A stretch of 64,000 nt of DNA from Histomonas meleagridis (lineage: Eukaryota > Parabasalia > Tritrichomonadida > Dientamoebidae). Below the pieces are notes generated by a model. The model had not been told where the DNA came from. It ran no database searches and saw only the letters and a list, made by a program, of their open reading frames with translations. Location of the stretch: NCBI GenBank assembly GCA_020186115.1, contig WSYJ01000052.1:124001-188000 (forward strand), given 5' to 3'. Positions 48,421 through 56,973 of this stretch are shown one piece after another (within the stretch, counting starts at the first letter, position 1; every line of letters begins with the position of its first letter). Position numbers and translations under genes: made by a program.

Positions 48421-49764
48421 ATGTTTGAAAACGCGCTTCGCGAAGTCATCAAACTCGATGACGTCCAGAAATTCAAAGCACTTTTGTACGGCAAAGATGG
48501 CACATACAAACTCGATGACAAGTATTTAACCCAAATATGCGCACTCTTAGATTCGCCCGGCTGTATGGCGCAAGCGATTCTCATGGGCCAACCGGTCAAT
48601 TTAGATGACTCTGATGAGATGTGTCCACTTAATTGCGCTTCATTTTCAGGATCAGTTGAAACAGCTGCTCTTTTAATTGAAGCCGGAGCACATCCAAACT
48701 CAGTCTATAAGGGCGAAACAGCGCTAATGATGGCAATCCGTAACTCCACCATTGATCATGTCAAGATGTTGTTAGATGCCAACGCAGACTTAGCTCGTAT
48801 TGAGTATGCTGCTCGCTACGCGCTTCATCCTGACGAATTAATTCCATTTATTGACAACGGTGACAAAAATGTTGCATTAGAAGAAGCAGTTATGGGCGGC
48901 AAATCAGATAATGTCAAACTCTTATTAAAGTACGGAGCGAAGCCATCGATGATGTCATTACTTGTTGCATGTTCATACAACTTCCACATTATAGTCAAAT
49001 TACTATTAGATGCAGGCGTTCAAGCTGACGATGTCGCAATGCAGACGTGCATCTACTGGACGTCACTCGATGCTATGGAGGAGCTCCTTAAGTGGGGATT
49101 GAAACCGATCGATTTTGATGTTCATTACGCGATCATGCACAATCGCCCGGAATCGCTTAAGTACTTGATCAAGAAAGGCGCAGGCGTCGAAGGAGAGATC
49201 AACGGCACATTACCTATACATGTTGCGGCAAGACATGGCCGCATTGAATGCTTGAAGATATTAATCGAGAACGGCGCACGTATTAATGCTTCAGATAACC
49301 TCGGATGTATCCCAATGCACTGGGCAGCGATATTACGTAGCTCAGAGGTCATGAAATATCTGCTCGAGAAAGGTTCTTACGTTAACCTTAAGGATGATTA
49401 TGAATATAAGCCAATGGTTAGGAAGCCGACGAAGGACTGGAGTCCAATTCATGCTTCTATTGAAGGTAATGGCGTCGATGTAGTGAGAGTTCTGTTGGAT
49501 AATAACGCTGAGCAAATTAGAATGTGGGATGGAAGAACCCCATTACATATTGCAGTACAAAATGATAGAAAAGAATTGTTTGAAATGCTGCTGAAACATG
49601 GCGCTGATTTACAAGCAATTAACGCAAAGGATCAAACACCAATTGAATTGGCATATGCTTTAGAAAGAGAAGATTTGGTTGAGGAATTAAGGAAATGGGC
49701 AGGACCAGATGTGCATGCAGCTCAGGCAGCAAAGAAACTCTATGAAGATTCAAAGAGTAAATAA
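48421..49764 (+). CDS. Ankyrin-repeat protein
   Basis: 447 residues, ATG 48421. About eleven ankyrin repeats from residue 60 to 430, the best being GETALMMAIRNSTIDHVKML, NGTLPIHVAARHGRIECLKI, LGCIPMHWAAILRSSEVMKYL and DGRTPLHIAVQNDRKELFEML. Residues 1-55 form a helical N-terminal cap. It is not a DUF3447 protein and its repeats carry no spacers. Codon usage is much richer in C and G than the neighbouring AT-rich genes, suggesting high expression. Partner unknown. Confidence 0.9.
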   Translation: MFENALREVIKLDDVQKFKALLYGKDGTYKLDDKYLTQICALLDSPGCMAQAILMGQPVNLDDSDEMCPLNCASFSGSVETAALLIEAGAHPNSVYKGETALMMAIRNSTIDHVKMLLDANADLARIEYAARYALHPDELIPFIDNGDKNVALEEAVMGGKSDNVKLLLKYGAKPSMMSLLVACSYNFHIIVKLLLDAGVQADDVAMQTCIYWTSLDAMEELLKWGLKPIDFDVHYAIMHNRPESLKYLIKKGAGVEGEINGTLPIHVAARHGRIECLKILIENGARINASDNLGCIPMHWAAILRSSEVMKYLLEKGSYVNLKDDYEYKPMVRKPTKDWSPIHASIEGNGVDVVRVLLDNNAEQIRMWDGRTPLHIAVQNDRKELFEMLLKHGADLQAINAKDQTPIELAYALEREDLVEELRKWAGPDVHAAQAAKKLYEDSKSK

Positions 49765-49869
49765 TGATTCGATTGTTTCGTTTAAGGAAAAAAAATGATG
49801 GAAAGTTAATTAAAGCATCAAAATGTATCATAAATAAATTTGGCTTAGAAATATTTCCAAATTTCGGAA

Positions 49870-49940
49870 GTCTCCGTAGTCTAATGGTTAGAATAGGAGT
49901 TTAACACGCTCTTGACGGCAGTTCGATCCTGCCCGGAGAC
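49870..49940 (+). tRNA. tRNA-Val (anticodon AAC)
   Basis: 71-nt cloverleaf. Acceptor GTCTCCG pairs fully with CGGAGAC. The anticodon stem GGAGT/GCTCT has two G-T pairs and the loop TTAACAC places AAC at 34-36, reading GUU valine codons. T-arm GGCAG/CTGCC with loop TTCGATC. The D-stem has a C-A opposition. The A-box-like TAGTCTAATGG and B-box GTTCGATCC are present, no intron, no encoded CCA, and a T6 Pol III terminator begins two nt after the end. Confidence 0.93.
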
Positions 49941-50855
49941 AATTTTTTGTTTTTTTGAATGAACATTAACGATCAACTCTCCCTAATACTTGATAAAACA
50001 TTCGAATTACTTCAAGACGCACATTATCTTATGATCTAGATTTCAATACAATTTTAACTAATCTCTAGTGATAGAAATTTTCTAAATATGATTGAAAAAT
50101 ATATTATAATATCACATGTGATAAAGTATCAACGATGATAATCAAGATATTACAATATAAAAAAAGAATGTTTAAATTTTCTATCAATTTTACAAAATGT
50201 TATGGATATATAACACATTTTAAATACAAATTTAATATATATTAATTCAATAAATAAAATTTTTCCAAAATTCCCATTAACACTAAATGGGTTTATATGA
50301 AAAATAGAAGGATATGTGAGACTTCTTTAAATAAAAATAAATAGGAAATAAATATCTTTTTATTTATCAAAAAAAAGGATGGGTCAGAACTTTTTGCACC
50401 TCTTATATGTTTAGAGTTATGGTTTTAATTATTTTATTCTTTTTTTTAATATTAAGATAACATTATAAATGTATGGTCAAATCTATGTCGATGCAAATCA
50501 TACACACACACTGTACTAATTTCCTTTTTTTTAACATGAGAAAAAACTTTACTATAAATTTCATCATAAGTTTTTAATTCCTAATTATAATATATTTAAA
50601 TTATTGGCTGGTAATATAAACATTGAATCAATAATATGTTATTTTCTTTATAACAAGTTTAAATCATAATAATCCAAAAACTATTTTTTAAAAGATTAAT
50701 TCAATAAAAAGTTCTTCATCCAAAACATATTAAAAATTATATAATCCAAAAATTAAAAACCGAATATTCCTTTAATTATAAAAGTTTTATATCAAAAAGA
50801 ATTTATTTCTTTTAAAGCCAATGATGTTTTATATAATGCAAACTCTGAATAAATT
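49941..50855. other. Intergenic, no gene seen
   Basis: 915 bp, very AT-rich. After the tRNA terminator there is no open frame or second RNA gene. A GGGTCAGAACTTTTTGCACC stretch near 50382 stands out by composition but has no partner copy in the window. Confidence 0.4.
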
Positions 50856-52163
50856 TTATTTTGGTGATTCGTAATCCCATACACATACTACTCCATCTTT
50901 ACTACAAGACACAAATACTTTGTTATTTGGATGATGACTTATACAGCAGACCTCTTCGTTGTGCATTTTAATTCCTCCAATTTGTTCACCTGTTTTATAT
51001 TTCCATAATCTGATCGTTTTATCAGCCGAGCCAGTAAACACCAAAGGTTCTTTAGGCGAAAATGTTATAGTTTGTATGTAATCCGAGTGACCTTTTAATG
51101 TTTGTTTCAAAGAAGCAACGCCTCTAACAACCCAAATTTTAATTGATGGCTCTTTTGTAGATGATGTACCAATACAATCATCAAATTGTGACACAGCAAC
51201 ACTAACAACATCCTTCTCATGACCTGTGAAGGATATCATCGGCTGAACGAATTCGTCATCGTATATACCAATGCGACCGTTAGCAAAACCGACAACAAAA
51301 AACGGAACTCCGCTCGCTGCAGCCATCCCAGTGATAGGTGAATCGAATTGGTTATTAGATTCAGGGAGGCGCTTAATGACTTCATAAGTTTTAACGTCCC
51401 AAACTATTATTGAACTATCAAAGGAACTAGATATTAATTGATTTCCATTAAATATTAAAGTATTGACTTCTTTGGTATGGCCTTCAAAGGTATGGATAAT
51501 GGTGCGCTTTTCAACATCAAAAAGAATGATGCTATTGTTGGGTCCACTAACAGCTAATAAGTTATCATCTTGTGAAAATTTTAAACAATACGTATACGCA
51601 TTGCCAGTGATTGGAGTAGGAAGTTGTAACGTTGCATAAATTTCGCCATCTTCGGAATTAATTATGTACAAAAAATATCCATCGGCAAAAGCGATTTTGG
51701 AGCCACTTGAGGAAAATTGAATAACACTAACATGTGAGGATGTATTAAGCGCATATCGTAATTTGATGTTGGAAGGTGAGAATGATTCTGAAAAAGATTG
51801 GATTTCAGGAATTCCATTGTAATTTTCAAGAGTTGCCATTTTGTTGATATCTGTTGCAAGTGGTTTTGGTACTGATGGAGCTGCTAACATTTGTATTTGA
51901 GATGTTGGAGGATAATTATGATTTGAATAATCTAATTTTTGTTTTAATGTTTTAAAAATATTACGGAGTTGATTGTGATCTTCTTGACATTGTTGAAGAT
52001 GAATAATATATTGATCGTGTGCTCTTTCTAAATTAAGGTTTTCTTCTTTGATTGCTTCAATACTTCTTTTTGCTGTATTAATCGTTTGGATTAAATTGCT
52101 TAATTGTTTTGATTGAAATGTTTGGCTTCGTACTGTGATTGTTATGTTTTTGTTGGATGCCAT
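50856..52163 (-). CDS. Tup1-like WD40 protein with N-terminal coiled coil
   Basis: 435 residues from ATG 52163 (MASNKNIT); the frame is open to a GTG at 52247. Residues about 15-85 form a coiled coil (SKQLSNLIQTINTAKRSIEAI, LERAHDQYIIHLQQCQEDHN). Residues about 135-433 are seven WD blades, with GHTKEVNTLIFNGNQLISSS, GHEKDVVSVAVSQFDD and GHSDYIQTITFSPKEPLVFTG being canonical. This coiled-coil-plus-propeller layout is that of Tup1/Groucho corepressors, but also of other WD proteins such as striatin-like scaffolds, so the name is tentative. Confidence 0.75.
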   Translation of the reverse strand: MASNKNITITVRSQTFQSKQLSNLIQTINTAKRSIEAIKEENLNLERAHDQYIIHLQQCQEDHNQLRNIFKTLKQKLDYSNHNYPPTSQIQMLAAPSVPKPLATDINKMATLENYNGIPEIQSFSESFSPSNIKLRYALNTSSHVSVIQFSSSGSKIAFADGYFLYIINSEDGEIYATLQLPTPITGNAYTYCLKFSQDDNLLAVSGPNNSIILFDVEKRTIIHTFEGHTKEVNTLIFNGNQLISSSFDSSIIVWDVKTYEVIKRLPESNNQFDSPITGMAAASGVPFFVVGFANGRIGIYDDEFVQPMISFTGHEKDVVSVAVSQFDDCIGTSSTKEPSIKIWVVRGVASLKQTLKGHSDYIQTITFSPKEPLVFTGSADKTIRLWKYKTGEQIGGIKMHNEEVCCISHHPNNKVFVSCSKDGVVCVWDYESPK

Positions 52164-52412
52164 TTCTAACTTTAAATGAAATTTGAGAGCGCTAACCGCA
52201 TTTTTTAAACGTGCGTATTCAAATTGGAACACACTGCCACTTTTCACGTTCTCTCAAAAAAATTTACAACAAATATCAAAGGGCGCCCCAAAGACGTTTA
52301 TATGCGTTTATTTTTAATTCAACGGTTTAGTGTGGCAAAATCTCCTGATGTAAACACATCAAAAAGTCTCGTAACGCATTCAAAAAGTTGGCGATTTTCA
52401 AATCTGCAGAGT

Positions 52413-53639
52413 TTATTCGTAATATTCGTCACTAATGAATTTGCAGATTGCGCTTGCATTGGATGCAACTTGGTTACTATCAAGAGCGCTTTGACGGTAT
52501 TGCTTAATACGACTTACATCTCCACCAGCCTTTTCGAGGAATTTGTTAACAAGGAAGTTTGCGCAATCATCTGGATTATGTGGATCACCAACATATTCTG
52601 GGAAGACTTTGGTGAATGAATCTGTGTTCTTGACTTTTTCGGTGAACACATCAAATTTATTGCAGATGAGGAAAATTGGTGCATCAATGAACTTCTCTTT
52701 GTGTGTGATTTCATCGAAAATGGAAAGGGCATCGTTGATACGAAGGATGGATGGATCTTCAAACATTGGCTTATCATATTCAGCAAATGAAACTACAAAG
52801 ATACAGCCTGCAACTTCGTCCATGACTTTCTCCCACTTAGAACGTTCGTTCTTTTGACCACCGACATCATAGATACGGATAATAGCTCCGTTGATATCGA
52901 ATGTAACTTGATCAATACCAATAGAACGGATACGTGCACGAAGAACATCATCATCGGATGGAACATAGTCATCATCTTGAAGTTCATCAATCTTTCCAAA
53001 GAAGTAATCCATGTGATCTGGAATAATTGTTTCATCTTTGTGTTCAAATGCTTCTTGGATAGCCGGATCTTCCCATAATTGCTTCAATGATTCTGCTAAT
53101 TCTGGTGTGAACTCACAGTTGAATGCATTTAATGACATAATATTTTGAGATTCTTGTTCTAAGTCTTCATTAATCTCACGGTCGTTACGTTCAACCCAAA
53201 CGAGTAAAGTTTGCATAGCTTCAACAAGATTTCCTCTGATAGTTGATACAAAGCTTTCTCGATCATCTTGATTAATTCCACCGAGGAATTTGATCTTTAA
53301 CTGTCGTGTGAATGTTGTCTTACCTGATTCACCAGCACCACAAAGAAGGAGGCCAAATGCTTCTGTTTCGTTATCAAGAATTGCACGTGGTGCATCTGTT
53401 GTTGTTGTTGGAGCAGGTGTAGTAGGAGCAGGTGCTGGTGCTGGTGTCGGCGCAGGAGTAGGTGCCGGAGCCGGCGTCGGCGCTGGTGCAGCAGCTGGAG
53501 CGGCAGATGGTGCTGCTGTAGGAGCAGCAGTAGGTGCTGCTGACGGAGCTGATGTTGGTGCTTGTTGTTTAGGCGTAGGTGCAGGGGCTAACGGCATTGT
53601 TTGTGTGTTTCTAGCATCACGCGACGAAGAGCATCCCAT
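52413..53639 (-). CDS. Heterotrimeric G-protein alpha subunit with Pro/Ala-rich N-terminal extension
   Basis: 408 residues, ATG 53639. MGCSSS gives myristoylation at Gly2 and palmitoylation at Cys3. Residues about 16-85 are an insertion of PT/PA/AP repeats not found in animal G alpha. The Ras-like and helical domains follow: G1 GAGESGKT (101-108), switch I DVLRARIRSIGI with the catalytic Arg kept but the Mg-binding Thr as Ser and the next Thr as Ile, G3 DVGGQKNERSKW with the catalytic Gln, G4 NKFD, and G5 SALDS. The C-terminal helix ends FISDEYYE and lacks the Cys modified by pertussis toxin. It relays signals from seven-TM receptors at the inner membrane. Confidence 0.93.
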   Translation of the reverse strand: MGCSSSRDARNTQTMPLAPAPTPKQQAPTSAPSAAPTAAPTAAPSAAPAAAPAPTPAPAPTPAPTPAPAPAPTTPAPTTTTDAPRAILDNETEAFGLLLCGAGESGKTTFTRQLKIKFLGGINQDDRESFVSTIRGNLVEAMQTLLVWVERNDREINEDLEQESQNIMSLNAFNCEFTPELAESLKQLWEDPAIQEAFEHKDETIIPDHMDYFFGKIDELQDDDYVPSDDDVLRARIRSIGIDQVTFDINGAIIRIYDVGGQKNERSKWEKVMDEVAGCIFVVSFAEYDKPMFEDPSILRINDALSIFDEITHKEKFIDAPIFLICNKFDVFTEKVKNTDSFTKVFPEYVGDPHNPDDCANFLVNKFLEKAGGDVSRIKQYRQSALDSNQVASNASAICKFISDEYYE

Positions 53640-53666
53640 TTTACTATTGTTTTTTTCTGGTTAAAA

Positions 53667-53675
53667 AACGGTTTA
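53667..53675 (-). promoter_or_regulatory. Myb-site-like TAAACCGTT element upstream of G alpha
   Basis: TAAACCGTT in gene orientation, about 28 nt before the ATG at 53639. A second element (AAACGGTCGCTAACC) lies about 230 nt upstream near 53864. Confidence 0.45.
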
Positions 53676-54193
53676 TTTCAATTGTAAAAAAGTGAACAGG
53701 CGTGGGAATTTATGTTCAAATGAAAGAATGAAAATAAATTTACTTAAATTGAGTTAAAGTTATAAATATTTTTATTGACGTTCTATATGATATGAAATGA
53801 TGTTAAAAATTAAGTATAATTGCAAACAAAGACTTTTTTACATATGGGAAAAAAAAAAACAAAACGGTCGCTAACCATGAAACGATAATATCTGAAAAAA
53901 AAGATTTTGGTTCAAAAAGTTCGACAAGCACAATTTTGTTTCAAATTGAAATTGAACATACTCATAGAATAATTTGATATGGAATTCCAAAATTTTGCTC
54001 AAGAATTACTGATAGAATTAGCTAAGCATCACGAATTTTCTGCTTTATTGATGATTGGATAAAAGGAAGACGGGAATAAACACACAAGAAAAAAACAGGT
54101 GATTCTGGAAGATTTTGAGATTTGATCATCATAAAGGTGTCAAAAAAATTCAGAACAAAACGAACAAAACTGTGGAAAATTATAAAAATATAT
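53676..54193. other. Intergenic, no gene seen
   Basis: 518 bp, AT-rich; only the distal Myb-like elements near 53864-53885 stand out. No open frame or RNA gene recognised. Confidence 0.4.
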
Positions 54194-54850
54194 TTATTTA
54201 ACAGTTAATTTTTCTAAAATAGGACGTACATCACTTGCAACAGACAAAGCTCCGAGTATCTGTAGCACTTTATTTAGTTCACTATCTTTACAATTTCCAT
54301 TAAATGGTAAAATTTGTATTCCATTATTTTTTTGGAAAAGAAAAGATTGTGGATTGTCATCTACCAATATTGTCCTTGATAAATTTGTATTGCAAACAGT
54401 TAAATCTTTAACATATTTATCTTCATCAATGCAAATGCAAGAATCTCTGCAAAAAATTTTGGAAAAATATTTACCAAGTGGGTCAATATTTTCAATTATT
54501 TTTTTCACGTACTTTTTTTCTGCGGAAGAAAAAAGGTATACTTTTGCGAATTGTGTAAGCGTCGTAATGAATCTGTCGAAGTTTGGTCTTTTTTGTATGA
54601 AAATTTTCTGTTTTCCTGACTCTCCTGACATTTCTATAATAAAGTCTGAAAGGATTGGTGGTGTTAACGAAGCTTTAATTAATGTACTATCAAGATCTAA
54701 GCAGACAATTAAAGGTCCGAATTTATTTGTTTGCCTTGAAGTGAAGCCGCTAAATGATTTGGATTGTGGGATTTGTGATTTTTGTTCGTGGGATTTTAAG
54801 TATCTTTCCATGAATAAAAATGGTGGTTGACTACAGCCAAAATTTTGCAT
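54194..54850 (-). CDS. SCP/FCP1-type (NLI-interacting factor) protein phosphatase
   Basis: 218 residues, ATG 54850. HAD-fold phosphatase with the nucleophile motif DLDST (52-56) in CLDLDSTLIKASL, then IFIQKRPNFDRFI as in the KRPxxxxFL segment, VYLFSSAEKKYVKKII, FCRDSCICIDEDKYVKDLT (family: Y.KDL), and the closing ILVDDNPQSF with the catalytic Asp pair. Members dephosphorylate Ser residues, among them Ser5 of the RNA polymerase II CTD. The Trp of the usual VDxKP/RPG-type motif is absent. It is divergent from the CIPK-like kinase (183 bp apart). Confidence 0.88.
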   Translation of the reverse strand: MQNFGCSQPPFLFMERYLKSHEQKSQIPQSKSFSGFTSRQTNKFGPLIVCLDLDSTLIKASLTPPILSDFIIEMSGESGKQKIFIQKRPNFDRFITTLTQFAKVYLFSSAEKKYVKKIIENIDPLGKYFSKIFCRDSCICIDEDKYVKDLTVCNTNLSRTILVDDNPQSFLFQKNNGIQILPFNGNCKDSELNKVLQILGALSVASDVRPILEKLTVK

Positions 54851-55033
54851 TCAATTTCAAGATGATAAATTTCCATTGAATGTCACTTTCTTGAAAATTC
54901 AGGGCATTTTTGAATCGAATTTTATCGTGCTGTTAAAATTGAATCACCATTCAATTGGTTTTCACTGAAAAGTGTAAATGGAGATAGCGGTTGAAGTGAT
55001 TTATTTAACAGTGTCTGTCTATTTTTGGAGGTA

Positions 55034-56293
55034 ATGGGAAAAAAAGTTGGCGGATACGAGTTTTTACAAACAATTGGGAAAGGATCTTCTTCTAAAGTTA
55101 AATTAGCAGTTGAAATTTCAACTGGGAAACAATATGCAATAAAAACTGTTTCATTTAATAAGGAAGTTTTAAACAATCCTTATTTTCAAACACAATTACA
55201 AAGAGAATTGGATATATTAAAGAATACATTCCACCCTTGTTTAACATGTCTTCATAAAATCATGCACTCTCAAACAAAATTATATCTTGTTCTTGATTAT
55301 GCAAGCAGAGGATCTCTTTATGATAGACTTAGCAAAACAGGACCCATTCCTGAAGAAGAAGCTCGCCATTATTTCCAGCAAATTATTGATACACTTGATT
55401 ATCTTCATTCTATTAATATAATTCACAGAGATTTAAAACCGGAAAATATACTTTTAGACTCAAACGGTAATTTAAAAATCAGCGATTTTGGTTTATCAAT
55501 TATTACAACAACATCAAGTCAATTTCTCCAAACAAAATGTGGAACACCTAATTATATAGCACCCGAAATCCTTCAAGAAAACAGTTACAAAGGCAAACCA
55601 GCAGATATATGGAGTGCTGGACTTGTATTATATGTTATGATTACTGCATATCTTCCATTTGATGCAGATAATACAAATGATGTCCTCCAAAATGTGTTGA
55701 ACGGGAATCTGTTTATTCCTCCAGACATGCCTCCTGGTGTTAAAAACCTACTTTCAAAAATAATTGATAAAAATCCAGATACAAGGTACACAATTGAGCA
55801 AATTCGAAATGACGAATGGTTTTCAGTTGGATATGAAAGGATAGTTTTACCATTTGATGATGTTCCTCGTATTGTTGAAGATATTGAAATCAATGATTTG
55901 GATGAAAGCTCAAATTCAAAAATCAACGCATTCCAACTTCTTTCTTCTTCTGTTGTTGTTGATTTACGGCCATTAGTTGACACAAATAATTCAAATGAAA
56001 ATCAATTTGCATTTTCCATTAATAATATAACACATAATGAACTACTTGAATTGCTTAAAAGTGACCTCGTACAGATTGGAGCGATTTCAAAGCTTCAAAA
56101 CGGAGGCTCGATCATAAAAATTGCAATCACATTCAATGGGCGACCGTTTACTTTCACTATTTCCATCAAAGAAATTACACAAAGTCTTCATATTCTTCGG
56201 TTTACTAAGCTAAATGGGGACTCATCTGATTATAATATTATATTCAAGCAGTTTTATAATAAAATTATGAAACAAGTTGATGAAAGAAAATAA
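55034..56293 (+). CDS. CAMK-group kinase of CIPK/SnRK3 type with NAF motif
   Basis: 419 residues from ATG 55034 (MGKKVGGYEF). Complete kinase domain: glycine loop IGKGSSSKV (14-22), Lys37, Glu58 in helix C, HRDLKPEN (131-138), DFG (151-153), activation-loop KCGTPNYIAPE, and PADIWSAGLVLYVM. After the kinase comes INAFQLLSSSVVVDLRPL with Asn-Ala-Phe at 298-300, the NAF signature by which plant CIPKs bind calcineurin-B-like calcium sensors. A KA1-like alpha/beta domain follows (about 325-415). This suggests a calcium-sensor-regulated kinase; AMPK/MARK-like kinases without CBL partners are the alternative. Confidence 0.85.
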   Translation: MGKKVGGYEFLQTIGKGSSSKVKLAVEISTGKQYAIKTVSFNKEVLNNPYFQTQLQRELDILKNTFHPCLTCLHKIMHSQTKLYLVLDYASRGSLYDRLSKTGPIPEEEARHYFQQIIDTLDYLHSINIIHRDLKPENILLDSNGNLKISDFGLSIITTTSSQFLQTKCGTPNYIAPEILQENSYKGKPADIWSAGLVLYVMITAYLPFDADNTNDVLQNVLNGNLFIPPDMPPGVKNLLSKIIDKNPDTRYTIEQIRNDEWFSVGYERIVLPFDDVPRIVEDIEINDLDESSNSKINAFQLLSSSVVVDLRPLVDTNNSNENQFAFSINNITHNELLELLKSDLVQIGAISKLQNGGSIIKIAITFNGRPFTFTISIKEITQSLHILRFTKLNGDSSDYNIIFKQFYNKIMKQVDERK

Positions 56294-56556
56294 TTAATTT
56301 TATACAAAATTGTTTTTTTATTTTTTTAATCAAGAAAATCTTGATAACTGAATATTAGTATTCGCATTAATGTTATTTATATCGGAATTTTTATTTGAAT
56401 GTAAATTCATAAAATTGTTTTGATTAAAAATTTATATATCTTATTTATTTTTATTTTTTTCTAAATGAATATACTAAAAGTATATATCAATTAAATAGTT
56501 TTAATAAATATAAAAGGAAATAATTTTTGGAAACAGATAAAACGATAAGAAATTGA

Positions 56557-56973
56557 ATGATGAACGATTATATTTTATTCAATACTTCTGAGTCACTTCA
56601 CATTTATATCGATGAAACTAAAGCGATTCAAGCGATAGAAACTGGTGAAAAGAATCCCAACAATCGCTTTGAGATTACTGTTTCTGAGAAACACAAATTA
56701 CTTCAACAGAAAATTCAAAACAAATACCATTTTATTAATAAAAGAAACATAAAAATATATTTTCGTTCTTCTTACACTATTTTTCCGCATTTATTTCAAC
56801 TTTTAATTTCATCGAATCATTTGCTATTTCTTTTTCTTTTTCATTTTCTTTTTTATTACATATTACATATTTTGATAGTAATTCTTCTCCTTCCAATTCG
56901 AAATCCCATCTTTCATCACCTACTTCATCATACGAATTCACGTTTTCGATATTATCTTCTTCTTCGTTATTAA
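56557..56973 (+). CDS. Doubtful small ORF
   Basis: 138-codon ATG frame. Codons 1-65 (MMNDYILFNTSESLHIYIDE...) look protein-like and sit behind a TAAAACGATAAG element close to the ATG. The last 65 codons overlap the 3' end of the opposite ARMC9-like gene and are low-complexity. No family recognised. It may be a relic of a longer gene whose end was lost. Confidence 0.25.
   Translation: MMNDYILFNTSESLHIYIDETKAIQAIETGEKNPNNRFEITVSEKHKLLQQKIQNKYHFINKRNIKIYFRSSYTIFPHLFQLLISSNHLLFLFLFHFLFYYILHILIVILLLPIRNPIFHHLLHHTNSRFRYYLLLRY

Noticed and set aside
53290..53664. 124-codon plus-strand frame rich in Gly/Ala/Val
   Set aside because: Antisense of the Pro/Ala repeat of the G alpha gene, no ATG-proximal promoter and no domain.
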